A DNA stretch of 64,000 nucleotides from Borreliella bissettiae DN127 (GTDB lineage Bacteria; Spirochaetota; Spirochaetia; Borreliales; Borreliaceae): NCBI RefSeq assembly GCF_000222305.1, contig NC_015921.1, positions 186,001-250,000 on the forward strand, in the 5' to 3' direction. Position 1 is the first letter of the stretch, and each line of letters begins with the position of its first letter. This document shows positions 34,682 to 45,049 of the stretch, in pieces. Under the pieces are notes generated by a model. It did not search any database. It was given only the letters and a program-made list of their open reading frames with translations, and was not told where the DNA came from. Position numbers and translations under genes: made by a program.

Positions 34682-36225
34682 CCAAACCTCAAATAAATAA
34701 ATTAATTAATAAGTTCTATTTCTTTTTAATTAATTTTATTGCATATTTTTTAACAGCTGTATTAGTTTTTCTAATAGCATATGTATTGTACAACTCTTTA
34801 TCTTATTTTAAAAAAAAACAAACTTTATTTTTAAACAAAGCTCAAAATTTTGTGCCATTTAAAACAGAAGACAACAAAGAAATACAAATTGTTTTTATTG
34901 TTAATAAAAATATCAATACAGACAAAATTTCAATAGAAGACATTTACAACATATATAATAATAAAATTTCACACTGGGGAAGCATTTCAGATCAAGGGAT
35001 TGATATTATACCTATTGCCAGTTCAATTGACAACATATCTAACAAAGCTATTCTAAAAACACTAATCAAAAACAATGTATTTAATAAAAGATACATAAAA
35101 ATCGAACCATCTACAAAAAAAATACTTCAAACTATAAATAGCACAACAGGCTCTGTAAGCTATTTAACAAAAAAAGAATTCGAATCCTTGGACTTTAAAT
35201 TATATCCCAACATTAAAGCTTTCAAAATAAAAACTATGTCGGTCCTAATAGGTAAAAAAACTTTAACAAAAAATGAAAATGAAATAATCAATACATTGGG
35301 TATTGATGAAGTTGAAAAACTCATTAAAGGCAAAGAAAAATGGGTTAATTTAATATCAAAGGATATTAAATTAAAAATAATAAAATATAATCTTGATCAA
35401 GAAGAAAATATAATATCAACTATAGAGAAAACAGAAGGCGCACTAGCAATTGTACCTTGGCATTATTTTCAAAATCTTAAAGCACCCTTTATTAAAATGC
35501 ATTATTTTGATAAAAGCAGTCCTTTGAATTTAAATTTCATATTATCTATTCCAAGAGATTCTGGTGCATATGGCGGAATTTCTTATTTAATATTAAATAC
35601 TTTTTATGTAATACTGCTAACAACTGTTATTTCAATATGCATTGGAATAGGAACCGGCATAATGCTTGCCGAATACACTTCTAGTAAAATATTTTACAAA
35701 ATACTATCTATGAGCGTTGACATCCTTTCCTCAATTCCTGCAATAATTTTTGGACTTTTTGGACTGATTTTTTTTGTGCCAATTTTTGGAATAGGAATAC
35801 TCTCAGGAGCAATTACAAGCTCTCTAATGATATTGCCAATGATTGTTAAAACAACCGAAGAAGCATTTAAAACAATCCCAAAATCATACAAATATGCTTC
35901 ATTCGCCTTAGGGGCAAATAACACAGAAACTATAATTAAAGTTATGGTTCCAGCAGCCATTCCTGGAATACTAACAGGAATAGTTCTTGCAATAGGAAGA
36001 GCTTTGGGAGAAACGGCCGTATTACTTTTTACAATGGGAACAAACTTGGGGCTTGCAACAAATTTAAATGAACCATCAAGAACACTAACTGTACACTTAC
36101 TGATGTTATTTCAAGAAGGACATCTGGACAAAGGATTTGGAACAGCTTCAATACTCGTAATAATGGTACTCATAATAAATTTGACTTCAAAATTTTTAAT
36201 AAACAAATTATATAGGATTAAATAA
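34678..36225 (+). CDS. pstA: Phosphate ABC transporter permease PstA with a large extracytoplasmic insert
   Basis: 515 residues, far longer than the usual ~280-300. GTG start overlapping the pstC stop (GTGA). One membrane segment (~16-38) is followed by a ~230-residue soluble insert (~55-285) and then the normal permease core with five segments and the EAA loop (SFALGANNTETIIKVMVPAA). The insert contains segments resembling PstS: ISIEDIYNIYNNKISHW at 84-100, and a second similar one at 209-222. It could dock PstS or hold phosphate; this is inference. A DUF3333-like identity is the alternative. Confidence 0.92.
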   Translation: MTKPQINKLINKFYFFLINFIAYFLTAVLVFLIAYVLYNSLSYFKKKQTLFLNKAQNFVPFKTEDNKEIQIVFIVNKNINTDKISIEDIYNIYNNKISHWGSISDQGIDIIPIASSIDNISNKAILKTLIKNNVFNKRYIKIEPSTKKILQTINSTTGSVSYLTKKEFESLDFKLYPNIKAFKIKTMSVLIGKKTLTKNENEIINTLGIDEVEKLIKGKEKWVNLISKDIKLKIIKYNLDQEENIISTIEKTEGALAIVPWHYFQNLKAPFIKMHYFDKSSPLNLNFILSIPRDSGAYGGISYLILNTFYVILLTTVISICIGIGTGIMLAEYTSSKIFYKILSMSVDILSSIPAIIFGLFGLIFFVPIFGIGILSGAITSSLMILPMIVKTTEEAFKTIPKSYKYASFALGANNTETIIKVMVPAAIPGILTGIVLAIGRALGETAVLLFTMGTNLGLATNLNEPSRTLTVHLLMLFQEGHLDKGFGTASILVIMVLIINLTSKFLINKLYRIK

Positions 36226-37008
36226 GTGATAAAAGAAAAAGATACACCAAAAAATGAAGTTATAATAGAAACAGAAAATTTAAATCTATTTTATACAGAT
36301 TTTAAGGCTTTAAACAAAATAAATATTAAAATACTAAAAAATAGCATTACTGCTTTAATAGGTCCATCCGGCTGTGGCAAATCAACATTCTTAAGAACTC
36401 TCAACAGAATGAATGACCTTGTTGAGGGCATTAAAATAGAAGGAAATGTAATATATGAAGGAAAAAACATTTATTCAAATAATTTCGATATCTTGGAGCT
36501 TAGAAGAAAAATAGGAATGGTATTCCAAACCCCTAACCCATTTTTAATGTCTATCTATGACAATATAAGTTATGGCCCAAAAATTCACGGAACAAAAGAT
36601 AAAAAAAAACTAGACGAAATCGTAGAACAATCACTAAAAAAATCTGCACTCTGGAACGAGGTCAAAGACAAACTTAATACAAATGCCTTAAGTCTCTCAG
36701 GGGGTCAACAACAAAGACTCTGCATTGCAAGAACTCTTGCAATAGAACCAAATGTAATACTAATGGACGAACCTACCTCTGCTCTCGATCCAATATCAAC
36801 AGGCAAAATTGAAGAGCTAATAATAAACTTAAAAGAAAGTTACACAATAATCATTGTAACTCACAATATGCAACAAGCCGGAAGAATATCTGACAGAACC
36901 GCATTTTTCCTTAATGGATGCATTGAAGAAGAAAGCTCAACTGACGAACTATTCTTCAATCCTAAAAATACTAAAACTGAAGAATATATCAGCGGAAAAT
37001 TTGGATAA
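36226..37008 (+). CDS. pstB: Phosphate ABC transporter ATPase PstB
   Basis: 260 residues, GTG start directly after the pstA stop with AGGA upstream. Walker [10 protein letters not shown] (46-54), signature LSGGQQQR (157-164) and Walker [13 protein letters not shown] (~177-188) are all intact. It powers phosphate import. No phoU follows; the next gene is convergent with a 2-bp gap. Confidence 0.97.
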   Translation: MIKEKDTPKNEVIIETENLNLFYTDFKALNKINIKILKNSITALIGPSGCGKSTFLRTLNRMNDLVEGIKIEGNVIYEGKNIYSNNFDILELRRKIGMVFQTPNPFLMSIYDNISYGPKIHGTKDKKKLDEIVEQSLKKSALWNEVKDKLNTNALSLSGGQQQRLCIARTLAIEPNVILMDEPTSALDPISTGKIEELIINLKESYTIIIVTHNMQQAGRISDRTAFFLNGCIEEESSTDELFFNPKNTKTEEYISGKFG

Positions 37009-37010
37009 TT

Positions 37011-37832
37011 TCAACCTAATGAAACATCAAGAAACATCATTAATGTAAAACCAATAACACCAAATATACTTGGCACTTTATTGTCAATGTCTTTTCTCTT
37101 AGCTTCAGGTATTAGTTGTTCAATTGATACATAAATCATGGCTCCTGCAGAGAAAGCCAAAGCAAAGGGTAAAATTCGGGTAAAAGAATAAACCGCATAA
37201 GCACCCATAAGCCCTCCCACAATTTCTACCAATCCTGACATTTGGCCATAGTTAAAGCATTTTGCTAAAGCAACATTACCCCTTCTTAAAGGCAAAGAAA
37301 TAGCTGCTCCTTCGGGGATATTTTGAATGCCAATACCAAGCGTAAGAAGCATGGCTCCAACTAAAGTTTGAACATCTGGATTAGACGCTAGGGCTCCAAA
37401 AGCAACTCCAACTGCTAATCCTTCTGGGAAATTATGTAAAGTAACAGCAGTAAAGAGTAAAAAATCTTTCTTGCCGTGCTTAGTTAAGTCTTCATCAATA
37501 AAAGTAAGTTTATCAAGATCTGGAACAAATACATCTACAATATATATAAAAAACGCTCCAACAAGAAACCCAAAAACAGCCGGCACCCAAGTAATGTATC
37601 CAAGCTCCTCAGCTCTCTCGATAGCAGGCTGAATAAGTGAAAAAAAACTGGCTGCTATCATAATGCCCGCTGAAAAACCAAGCATAGCGTCCATTATTTT
37701 ATTATCTACCTTCCTAAAGAAAAAAACAGCTGCAGCTCCAAAAGCTGTAGTAAACCAGGTGAAAGTAGAACCCAAAAGTCCTAATAATACAGGATGCAAA
37801 GTCAATAAATAATCTAAAATTGATTTTATCAT
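37011..37832 (-). CDS. ZIP-family metal transporter (GufA type)
   Basis: 273 residues with about eight membrane segments. The two family signatures HNFPEGLAVGVAFGA and GIQNIPEGAAISLPL (residues ~130-180) hold the metal-binding His and Glu residues in the membrane. ZIP proteins import divalent metals such as zinc or manganese; the substrate cannot be read from the sequence. An AGGAG precedes the start. It lies 40 bp downstream of alaS on the same strand. Confidence 0.9.
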   Translation of the reverse strand: MIKSILDYLLTLHPVLLGLLGSTFTWFTTAFGAAAVFFFRKVDNKIMDAMLGFSAGIMIAASFFSLIQPAIERAEELGYITWVPAVFGFLVGAFFIYIVDVFVPDLDKLTFIDEDLTKHGKKDFLLFTAVTLHNFPEGLAVGVAFGALASNPDVQTLVGAMLLTLGIGIQNIPEGAAISLPLRRGNVALAKCFNYGQMSGLVEIVGGLMGAYAVYSFTRILPFALAFSAGAMIYVSIEQLIPEAKRKDIDNKVPSIFGVIGFTLMMFLDVSLG

Positions 37833-37872
37833 AAAGTCTCCTATTAAAATAAATCAACAAATAATAAGTAAT

Positions 37873-39657
37873 TTACTTATCAATCAAAATAGCTTTTATT
37901 CTTCTTATACCTGAAGATGAGGATTGTTCTTTTTGTATTTTAAAAGTGCCAAGTTCATTAGTATTCTCTACATGAGGCCCTCCACAAACTTCAAGTGAAA
38001 ATCCGTCTATCTCATAAACGCTCACCAAATTATCATATTTTTCTCCAAAAAGAGCCATAGCGCCTTTTTCCCTAGCCTCACTTAATTTCATTATAATTTT
38101 TTTTACAGACAAAGAATTTTTTATCTGTAAATTAACAATCTCTTCAACTTTTTTTATCTCATCATCTGTCATCTTTTCAGAATGAACAAAATCAAACCTT
38201 AATCGCTCAGCAGTAATATTGCTTCCTTTTTGTCTAACATGATCACCTAGTACCAATTGAAGTGCTTTATGCAGCAAATGAGTCGCTGTATGCAGCTTAG
38301 TGGTCTCATAAGTATAATCGGCAAGCCCGCCCTTAAAGACTTTGTCACCCCCTTTTTTTGAAGTCTTTTGATGCTTTTTAAAATGCTCATAAAAACCCAA
38401 CTTATCAATGTTAAAACCATGCTCAATGGCAAGTTCTTCTGTTACTTCGTATGGAAAACCATAAGTATCATATAGTTTAAAAGCAATATCGCCAGGAATA
38501 GTCTTAGAAGGCAAATTTCTTGTTATTTTGATAAATTCTTGCTCTCCTTGAGATAAAGTTTTAAAAAACTTTTCTTCTTCTGTGCTCAATTCCTTTTTGA
38601 TAAAATCTTTTTTTTCTGTTAGTTCATTATAAAAAGATCTATAAATAGCTTCTACAGCGTCAACAAGATCAGCTAAAAAATGGGATTTTATTCCAAGCTT
38701 CTTTGCATATCTTATAGATCGCCTTATTAGTCTTCTTAAAACATACCCTTGACCCAAATTGGATGGAAAAACAACAGAACTATCAGCAAGAATAAAGCAA
38801 GCTGCTTTAACGTGATCAGAAATTATTCTAATACATCTATCATCATCTTCTTTTTGCCCATAAATTTTACCAGAAATATATTCTATTCTCTTTATTATGG
38901 GCATAAATGCATCTGTATCATAAACTGAAGATTTGCCTTGCAAGAACGCAATTGTTCTCTCAAGGCCCATTCCCGTATCGACACATTTTCGACCCAATTC
39001 TATGTAATTACCATTTTCGTCTTTATTGTATTGCATAAAAACATTATTCCAAATTTCAAAATACTTACCACAAGAACATGTAATATTACAGTCAAGAGAA
39101 CACTTGGGCTTTCCAGTATCCACATATATTTCAGTATCTGGCCCACAAGGCCCTTTAGATCCAACAGGACCCCAAAAATTATGATCCTTAGAAAGATAAT
39201 ATATTCTATCTTTAGGAATACCCAAGCTTTCCCAAACTTTAGCAGTCTCTGTATCACGCGGAATCTCTTGATCACCTTCAAATACACTCACATAAAGACT
39301 ATCTTTTGAAATATTTAAATAATCAGAAGACGTCAAAAATTCAAAACTACACTTTACAGAATACTCTTTAAAATAAGCCCCAAGAGACCAATTTCCAAGC
39401 ATTTCAAAAAAAGTTAAATGGCTTAAATCTCCAACCTCATCAATGTCGCCTGTTCTTAGGCATTTTTGAACATTAACAAGCATATCTCCTGATGGATGCA
39501 CTTCTCCAAGAAGATACGGGATAAGGGGCTGCATGCCGGCTGTATTAAAAAGAACTGTAGGATCATTTTCAGGAACTAATGATTTACCCATTATTTCAAA
39601 ATGGTTTTTTGATTTAAAAAAATCAATATATTTTTTACGCAACTTATTAAGTGTCAT
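37873..39657 (-). CDS. alaS: Alanyl-tRNA synthetase, short form without the C-terminal domain
   Basis: 594 residues against ~875 in most bacteria. The catalytic domain (TFFEMLGNWSLGAYFK near the N-terminus; VDTGMGLER), the tRNA-binding middle and the editing domain (HTATHLLH and CGGPH, the zinc ligands) are intact. The protein ends shortly after the editing domain, so the DHHA1/C-Ala domain is absent. The end is clean and I believe the short form is normal in Borrelia. Its ATG overlaps the fliG1 stop by one base. Confidence 0.95.
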   Translation of the reverse strand: MTLNKLRKKYIDFFKSKNHFEIMGKSLVPENDPTVLFNTAGMQPLIPYLLGEVHPSGDMLVNVQKCLRTGDIDEVGDLSHLTFFEMLGNWSLGAYFKEYSVKCSFEFLTSSDYLNISKDSLYVSVFEGDQEIPRDTETAKVWESLGIPKDRIYYLSKDHNFWGPVGSKGPCGPDTEIYVDTGKPKCSLDCNITCSCGKYFEIWNNVFMQYNKDENGNYIELGRKCVDTGMGLERTIAFLQGKSSVYDTDAFMPIIKRIEYISGKIYGQKEDDDRCIRIISDHVKAACFILADSSVVFPSNLGQGYVLRRLIRRSIRYAKKLGIKSHFLADLVDAVEAIYRSFYNELTEKKDFIKKELSTEEEKFFKTLSQGEQEFIKITRNLPSKTIPGDIAFKLYDTYGFPYEVTEELAIEHGFNIDKLGFYEHFKKHQKTSKKGGDKVFKGGLADYTYETTKLHTATHLLHKALQLVLGDHVRQKGSNITAERLRFDFVHSEKMTDDEIKKVEEIVNLQIKNSLSVKKIIMKLSEAREKGAMALFGEKYDNLVSVYEIDGFSLEVCGGPHVENTNELGTFKIQKEQSSSSGIRRIKAILIDK

Positions 39658-40874
39658 TAAATAAATTCCTCATTTTTTCTATATATTATTAAATCGCCTT
39701 TTAAAGTTAAATTTTTAATATAATTAACAAAAACTGTTGTCATAGTTTTTAAATCTTTTTTACTTATTTTTCCTAAAAAAGCTTCTTCATCTAAAATAAT
39801 TTCTTTACGCCTTTTTGAAACATTTGAAAGCATTTTATCTCTAATCTCATCAGCTTTATCTTTAATAATAATTGCAATCTCTTTATCTGTAAACTCTCTT
39901 AAAATATTATGAAGATCATTGTCCATGATTCTCAATATTACATTGATATCAAATATTTTTTCTCTAATTTCGCTGTCCACAACAGGATTTAAATCCCTCA
40001 TATTAATATTATTAAGCAGATTTTTCTCTTCATTAGAATCCATATAGCTTAAAATATCAACAAGAATCTTAGATCCATCAAGTTTATCTGTCTTAAGATT
40101 ACCCTGCATCTTAAATCTATCCTTAAGCTTATTTGAAATTGCCTCTATTGTCTCCATGCTCAATTGCCTTGGTTTGACAAGATCTTTTACAAATTTTCTT
40201 CTATCTTCTTCTTCTAGCATTGAAAAAACATACTTTTTTTGATCTTTATTTAAATAATTATATAATATAACAAGTGTTTTAATATTCTCATCTTTAATTA
40301 ATGCCCAAAGTTGTTCATGCTCAATTTGAGATAAATAATCAAAAGGAATAAAAATATCATTGCCAGTAACTTTTTTATAAATTGATTTTGCCTTAGATTT
40401 TCCCAGCGTTTTATTTAATAACTCATAAGCAAAGTTATCATCAACCTTAACATACCTTTTTTGATTTCTTAGTAAATCTTCAAATTCTTTAATAATATGC
40501 TCTTTTTCTTCTGGAGCAATATAACTAATCTTTGAAATTTCTCTGGTAATCAAGATTATGTCTGAATCATCAAGCTCAGACATAATCTTTGCAGATTTTT
40601 CAAGCCCAATAGCCAAAAAATATTTTGCAACCTTTGTGACCTTACTCTCTTTTCGAATAAACCCCGGCTTTAAATCATTAATATTGTTGGACTTAGGCTC
40701 AACAGGTGCTTTATTTTTATTACCCTTAATAAGACTTATCCAAGATCTAAGCATAGAGCCTTGAATCTCTGAATCGGAAAAATTTTTATTTAAACTCAAA
40801 GTATCAATTTCTTCAACAGTTTTTTTGCTTAAATTTTTAGCATTTTTATACTTGGAAAGCCTAGGATCCTGCAT
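39657..40874 (-). CDS. fliG1: Flagellar motor switch-like protein FliG1
   Basis: 405 residues from the ATG at 40872-40874, preferred because AAAGAG lies 9 nt upstream; another ATG 9 bp further up abuts that site. A unique ~90-residue head precedes the FliG N/middle domains (SQIEHEQLWALI corresponds to the EHPQ motif) and the C-domain (LLNNINMRDLNP... RDKMLSNVSKRRKEII). Borrelia has two FliG proteins; FliG2, encoded elsewhere, is the main switch component, and FliG1 affects motility. It overlaps pgl by 14 bp. Confidence 0.9.
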   Translation of the reverse strand: MQDPRLSKYKNAKNLSKKTVEEIDTLSLNKNFSDSEIQGSMLRSWISLIKGNKNKAPVEPKSNNINDLKPGFIRKESKVTKVAKYFLAIGLEKSAKIMSELDDSDIILITREISKISYIAPEEKEHIIKEFEDLLRNQKRYVKVDDNFAYELLNKTLGKSKAKSIYKKVTGNDIFIPFDYLSQIEHEQLWALIKDENIKTLVILYNYLNKDQKKYVFSMLEEEDRRKFVKDLVKPRQLSMETIEAISNKLKDRFKMQGNLKTDKLDGSKILVDILSYMDSNEEKNLLNNINMRDLNPVVDSEIREKIFDINVILRIMDNDLHNILREFTDKEIAIIIKDKADEIRDKMLSNVSKRRKEIILDEEAFLGKISKKDLKTMTTVFVNYIKNLTLKGDLIIYRKNEEFI

Positions 40875-41568
40875 AACTTTCATCTCTTTTAATGTTTGTA
40901 AGAACTAGTAAATTGGGATGCTCTTTGAGAAGTCTGGCTGGACATTCATTAATAGAATTATTAGGGCCTAAAAAATTTTCTAAAGCACGCTTTTTACCAT
41001 CGCCCATAAATAACAAAACAACAGCTTTTGAACTAAACAAAGATTTAGGCGTTAAGCTTATTCTTTTACTAGGAAACTTGGGAGAATTGTATTCATACTG
41101 ATAACCTTCTACTTCTGAGAACAACAATTTTCTCGAAGGGAAAAGCGATGCTATGTGGCCATCCTCGCCAACAGAAATCAAAATAAAATCAAAAATATTA
41201 AACCTAGAATTAAATTCAATATTATAATCATGAATAGCTGTGGCTTCGTCTATTTCGCTATAAACAAAAGCATGAAATTTGGAAATGCTTATTAAATTTT
41301 TATCAACCATTTTGGAAAAAAATTTCTTATTTAAAAGATTATAATTACTATTCTCATCATCTAATGGAACACACCGTTCATCAACTAAAAAAAAATGTGC
41401 TCTTCTAAAAGAAAAATTTTGTTCAAGAAAAACACTTAAAAAGTTAACTATACTTCGGCCACCACAAATTCCAATACTTGTATATTTATCTTTATCTACA
41501 TTCATATTAAAAAAATCAAAAAATCTATCTTTTAAATAATTCTCTTCATCAGAATATAAAAACTCCAT
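40861..41568 (-). CDS. pgl: 6-phosphogluconolactonase
   Basis: 235 residues, normal for the family. CGGRSIVNFL, FFLVDERCVPLDDENSN and VGEDGHIASLFPS match the conserved blocks of 6-phosphogluconolactonase/DevB, the second step of the oxidative pentose phosphate pathway. It ends inside the start of fliG1 and follows the small membrane protein by 11 bp. Confidence 0.93.
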   Translation of the reverse strand: MEFLYSDEENYLKDRFFDFFNMNVDKDKYTSIGICGGRSIVNFLSVFLEQNFSFRRAHFFLVDERCVPLDDENSNYNLLNKKFFSKMVDKNLISISKFHAFVYSEIDEATAIHDYNIEFNSRFNIFDFILISVGEDGHIASLFPSRKLLFSEVEGYQYEYNSPKFPSKRISLTPKSLFSSKAVVLLFMGDGKKRALENFLGPNNSINECPARLLKEHPNLLVLTNIKRDESYAGS

Positions 41569-41578
41569 TTAATTTCCC

Positions 41579-41860
41579 TTAATACATATAATATAAATAA
41601 TAATAAATATTTAATAAAAAAGTTTTAATCTTGGATAAATTTAAATTATTTGCTTTAATGCGAACATAAGCCGGATTAATATTCAAATCATAATCTAAAT
41701 TCAAAATCAAAGATGCCAAAAGGATTTCTTTTCCGCCTATGCCCTTAACCGCAATATAATTACTATTTTTAATGCCAACTTTTTTTATTCTGTAAGAAAT
41801 TATAACTAACGATGACAGGAAAAGTATTAAAAAAAATAAATCTTTGGTTTCGCTAGGCAT
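41579..41860 (-). CDS. Small membrane-anchored protein of unknown function
   Basis: About 93 residues from the ATG near 41860 (MPSETKDLFF), which has AGGGGG about 9 nt upstream; a TTG 27 bp further up is less likely. One hydrophobic segment (~8-24) is followed by a ~65-residue soluble part containing VKGIGGKEIL. No family is recognised. It lies upstream of pgl in the same direction. Confidence 0.65.
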   Translation of the reverse strand: MPSETKDLFFLILFLSSLVIISYRIKKVGIKNSNYIAVKGIGGKEILLASLILNLDYDLNINPAYVRIKANNLNLSKIKTFLLNIYYYLYYMY

Positions 41861-41928
41861 ATAACAATTCCCCCTAAAAAAGAACAAATAATTGTTAAAT
41901 TGGCTCGTTTATTCTAACATATTATGTA

Positions 41929-42936
41929 ATGTTAATAAATCGGAAAATATCAATAGCCCCAATGGTAAACATCACAGACGAGCATTTCAGATATTTAATA
42001 AGACTTTTGTCAAAAAAAGTTACATTATACACCCCAATGATTTCCGCAAAGTCAATAATTATGGGTGATGTAAAAAAAATTGTAAAGCAAAACCCCTTAG
42101 ACTCTCCAATTGCAATTCAAATAGCAACAAACTCCAAAAATGATGCCCTTAAAGCTATTCAAATTCTTGAAAAACACTTCAATTTTGATGAATACAATCT
42201 TAATGTTGGATGCCCATCTCTAAAAATCCAAAATGCAAATTGTGGAGCTTGTCTAATGAGCAATGTTAATCAAGTAGGTGAAATTTTAAAAACGATGAAA
42301 GAAAATACAAATAAGCCTATTTCAATTAAACATAGATTGGGTATAAGGCCTTTACCTAGTGATTACAAAAATGAAAGTTATTCTGAGGTAAAAAGCTTTG
42401 TCAAAATAATCTCAGATTTTGGTATCAAAAATTTTATTGTACATGCAAGAATTGCAATATTAAAAGGATTTTCTCCTAAAAATAATAGGAATATTCCAAA
42501 ATTAAGACATGAATTTGTATATAATCTGAAAAAAGAGAATAAAAATTTATTTATTGAAATAAATGGAGGAATCAACAACTCAGAGCAAATTAAAAAACAC
42601 TTATCTTTTGTTGATTCTGTCATGATTGGGAGAAGTGCATTTGAAAATCCATACTTTATTGCAAACGCCTCAAGAGAATTTTTAAACGAAACTGATGAAA
42701 TTCTCACAAGAAAAGACTTATTGATGCAAATGGCAGAATACATTAAAGAATACGAAAATTATTTGTCAATAAATGTATTATTCAAGCATCTTATGGGAAT
42801 AGTATTTTCCAAAGAAGGAGCAAAAAAATTTAGACAAAATTTAACAGCACCATTTCCGAAAAACTTAAAAAAACATGAGATATTGCTAAAAGCTATAGAA
42901 ACATTGCCAGAAAAAATACTAAATTCTAATTCTTAA
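41929..42936 (+). CDS. dus: tRNA-dihydrouridine synthase
   Basis: 335 residues. FMN-barrel motifs: [12 protein letters not shown] at the start, [20 protein letters not shown] with the catalytic Cys, KHRLGIR, HARI and INGGINN...[11 protein letters not shown]. It reduces uridine to dihydrouridine in tRNA D loops. I cannot tell which Dus subtype it is. Its end overlaps the end of serS by 11 bp on the opposite strand. Confidence 0.93.
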   Translation: MLINRKISIAPMVNITDEHFRYLIRLLSKKVTLYTPMISAKSIIMGDVKKIVKQNPLDSPIAIQIATNSKNDALKAIQILEKHFNFDEYNLNVGCPSLKIQNANCGACLMSNVNQVGEILKTMKENTNKPISIKHRLGIRPLPSDYKNESYSEVKSFVKIISDFGIKNFIVHARIAILKGFSPKNNRNIPKLRHEFVYNLKKENKNLFIEINGGINNSEQIKKHLSFVDSVMIGRSAFENPYFIANASREFLNETDEILTRKDLLMQMAEYIKEYENYLSINVLFKHLMGIVFSKEGAKKFRQNLTAPFPKNLKKHEILLKAIETLPEKILNSNS

Positions 42937-44203
42937 AAGGAATATAATCAAAGCCTGTATACTTAACCAAACTTTTAGGAATTCTAACTCCTCCCTTTTG
43001 ATCCTGAAAATTTTCAAGTATGGAAATAATAACCCTTGTTGTAGCTATTGCTGTTCCATTTACCATGTGTGCAAATTTACTTTGCCCATCTTGATCTTTA
43101 TATCTAATCTTAAGCCTTCTTGACTGATAATCTGTACAATTTGAAGTTGAGGTAACCTCCCCATAACTACCTTTTCCATCTCTTCCAGGCATCCAAGCCT
43201 CAATATCATATTTTTTATAAGCTGGAGAACCAAGGTCAAAAGAACAAATATTTAAAACCCTATAAGGAATTTCAAGCTCAGTAAAAATTTGCTCTTGAAT
43301 GCTCAAAAATTCATCATGGATAACTCCAGATTCTTCTGCTTTGCAAAAACAAAACATCTCCACCTTGCTAAACTGATGAACTCTGTAAAGACCTTTTGAA
43401 AGCTGCCCATATGCTCCGGCTTCTTTTCGAAAACAATGCGAAAACCCCGCCATTCTTATTGGCAAAGTGAGATCTATTATTTTGTTATAATAGTAACCAC
43501 CAAGCGTAATTTCAGAAGTGCCTACAAGATATTTATCTGTATCTTCAATCTTATAAATATTGCTTTCGTTGCCACGAGGATTAAAACCAATTCCATCAAC
43601 TATAAACTCTCTTGCAACATCAGGGGTAATAAAAACATCAAACCCTTTTTCTCTTAATTTATTTAAAGAGAAATTAATAAGAGCAATTTCTAAAAAAACT
43701 GCTTCATTTTTAAGATAATAAAATTTACTCCCGCTAATCTCACGTGCTCTGTCAAAATCTAGAAGATCTAAATCTCTGCCAAGCTCTAAATGATCTTTTG
43801 GCTTAAAATCAAACTTTGGAACAACTCCAACTTTTTTTATTTCAAAATTATCTTCTTCGCTACTACCAATAGGCACATCAGGTGACAAAATATTAGGTAC
43901 CCGCTTATTTTCAAGGTCAAAATCAACAGATACTCTTTCAAGCTCTTCTTCTAGATCAATAAGCTGTTTTTTTAAAATCTTCCCGGTTTCTATTAAAGAA
44001 ATTTTTAAAACCTCATCGGGATTTTCTCGCATTCTAGAAGAATTTTCATTTCTTTTTGCATTAAGTTCACCAATTTTGGTAATTATTTTTTTTCTCTTAT
44101 CATCAAGATAAATTAACTTATCAATATCTAAAACAAGGCCTCTTGCTTTAATACTTCTCTTAACAAGATCAAGGTTATCTCTAATAAATTTCAGATCAAG
44201 CAT
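42926..44203 (-). CDS. serS: Seryl-tRNA synthetase
   Basis: 425 residues. An N-terminal helical arm (~30-100, [19 protein letters not shown]) grips the tRNA-Ser long arm; the class II core has motif 2 ([18 protein letters not shown]) and motif 3 ([15 protein letters not shown]). A good AGGAG precedes the ATG. Confidence 0.96.
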   Translation of the reverse strand: MLDLKFIRDNLDLVKRSIKARGLVLDIDKLIYLDDKRKKIITKIGELNAKRNENSSRMRENPDEVLKISLIETGKILKKQLIDLEEELERVSVDFDLENKRVPNILSPDVPIGSSEEDNFEIKKVGVVPKFDFKPKDHLELGRDLDLLDFDRAREISGSKFYYLKNEAVFLEIALINFSLNKLREKGFDVFITPDVAREFIVDGIGFNPRGNESNIYKIEDTDKYLVGTSEITLGGYYYNKIIDLTLPIRMAGFSHCFRKEAGAYGQLSKGLYRVHQFSKVEMFCFCKAEESGVIHDEFLSIQEQIFTELEIPYRVLNICSFDLGSPAYKKYDIEAWMPGRDGKGSYGEVTSTSNCTDYQSRRLKIRYKDQDGQSKFAHMVNGTAIATTRVIISILENFQDQKGGVRIPKSLVKYTGFDYIPFKN

Positions 44204-44332
44204 CCTATCTCCTAAGATATATCTTAAGTAAAATTTTTAAACAAAATTACAAATAATATTAATTCATATCAAGGTTATTATATAATATCTTATAACAGGA
44301 TTAGAATAAATATTGTAGGGAGAAATCATCGC

Positions 44333-45034
44333 ATGCTAAGTCTAAGAACAATAAAAACAACTTTTATGTTAATATCTACATTAATGATTTTTAACGGATG
44401 TACAAAAAAATCAACCAAGATCAATTTTAAAGATATTGGCTTAAATAGCAATAAAATGAATTCTTTAATAATAACTTCAATGAGCTCAAAAGAAGAATCA
44501 CAATTTTATGAATACAATATTAGAATCCCTAAATTAATAATTGAGGGAAAAGAAAAAGGAAATCTTGAAGAATTAAATACCGAGCTTAATGAATATGTGA
44601 GCCAAATTGTAGCAAGACTTGAAATTGTTAGTAAAGAGCTTAAACCTGAGAATAAAAAATTCAACTTAAAAATAGACTATGAAATTCACCATGGATACAA
44701 TATTTATACAATAATACTTATTGCAACTCAAGAAATCAATGACAGCCCTATTACAAATTACAGAAGCTATTACATTCAAGATAAAGGAAATTATATTCAT
44801 AACATCGACGACATAATTAAAACAGACGAAGCATTTCCATTTTTTATAAAAAAAATTAAAGAAAAAATTTTACCTAATGAATTATTATTTGATTTACAAC
44901 AGGCAGTAATTTACTTTGAAAACAAAAACCTTATTATTAAATTCCCTGAATATACATTTAAACTAGACGACACAGAGGATCTGCCAAACATATTTGAATT
45001 TAATGAAAGTGAAATAGCACAATTTGTAAAGTAA
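44333..45034 (+). CDS. Putative lipoprotein, RsiV/DUF3298-like
   Basis: 233 residues. The signal ends in LMIFNGC, with Cys23 the probable lipidated residue. The mature part opens with IRIPKLIIEGKEKGNLEELN and later has a beta-rich segment, the order seen in the DUF4163/DUF3298 pair of periplasmic RsiV-like proteins; this match is by eye. GGGAG precedes the ATG and a TATAAT lies at 44281-44286. The M16 protease gene follows after 15 nt. Confidence 0.75.
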   Translation: MLSLRTIKTTFMLISTLMIFNGCTKKSTKINFKDIGLNSNKMNSLIITSMSSKEESQFYEYNIRIPKLIIEGKEKGNLEELNTELNEYVSQIVARLEIVSKELKPENKKFNLKIDYEIHHGYNIYTIILIATQEINDSPITNYRSYYIQDKGNYIHNIDDIIKTDEAFPFFIKKIKEKILPNELLFDLQQAVIYFENKNLIIKFPEYTFKLDDTEDLPNIFEFNESEIAQFVK

Positions 45035-45049
45035 GGATTAAAAACATAA

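Noticed and set aside
44213-44226. 14-bp palindrome (TAAGATA and complement) upstream of serS
   Set aside because: Short, purely AT-biased, and partly made by the serS ribosome binding region; not distinguishable from chance.
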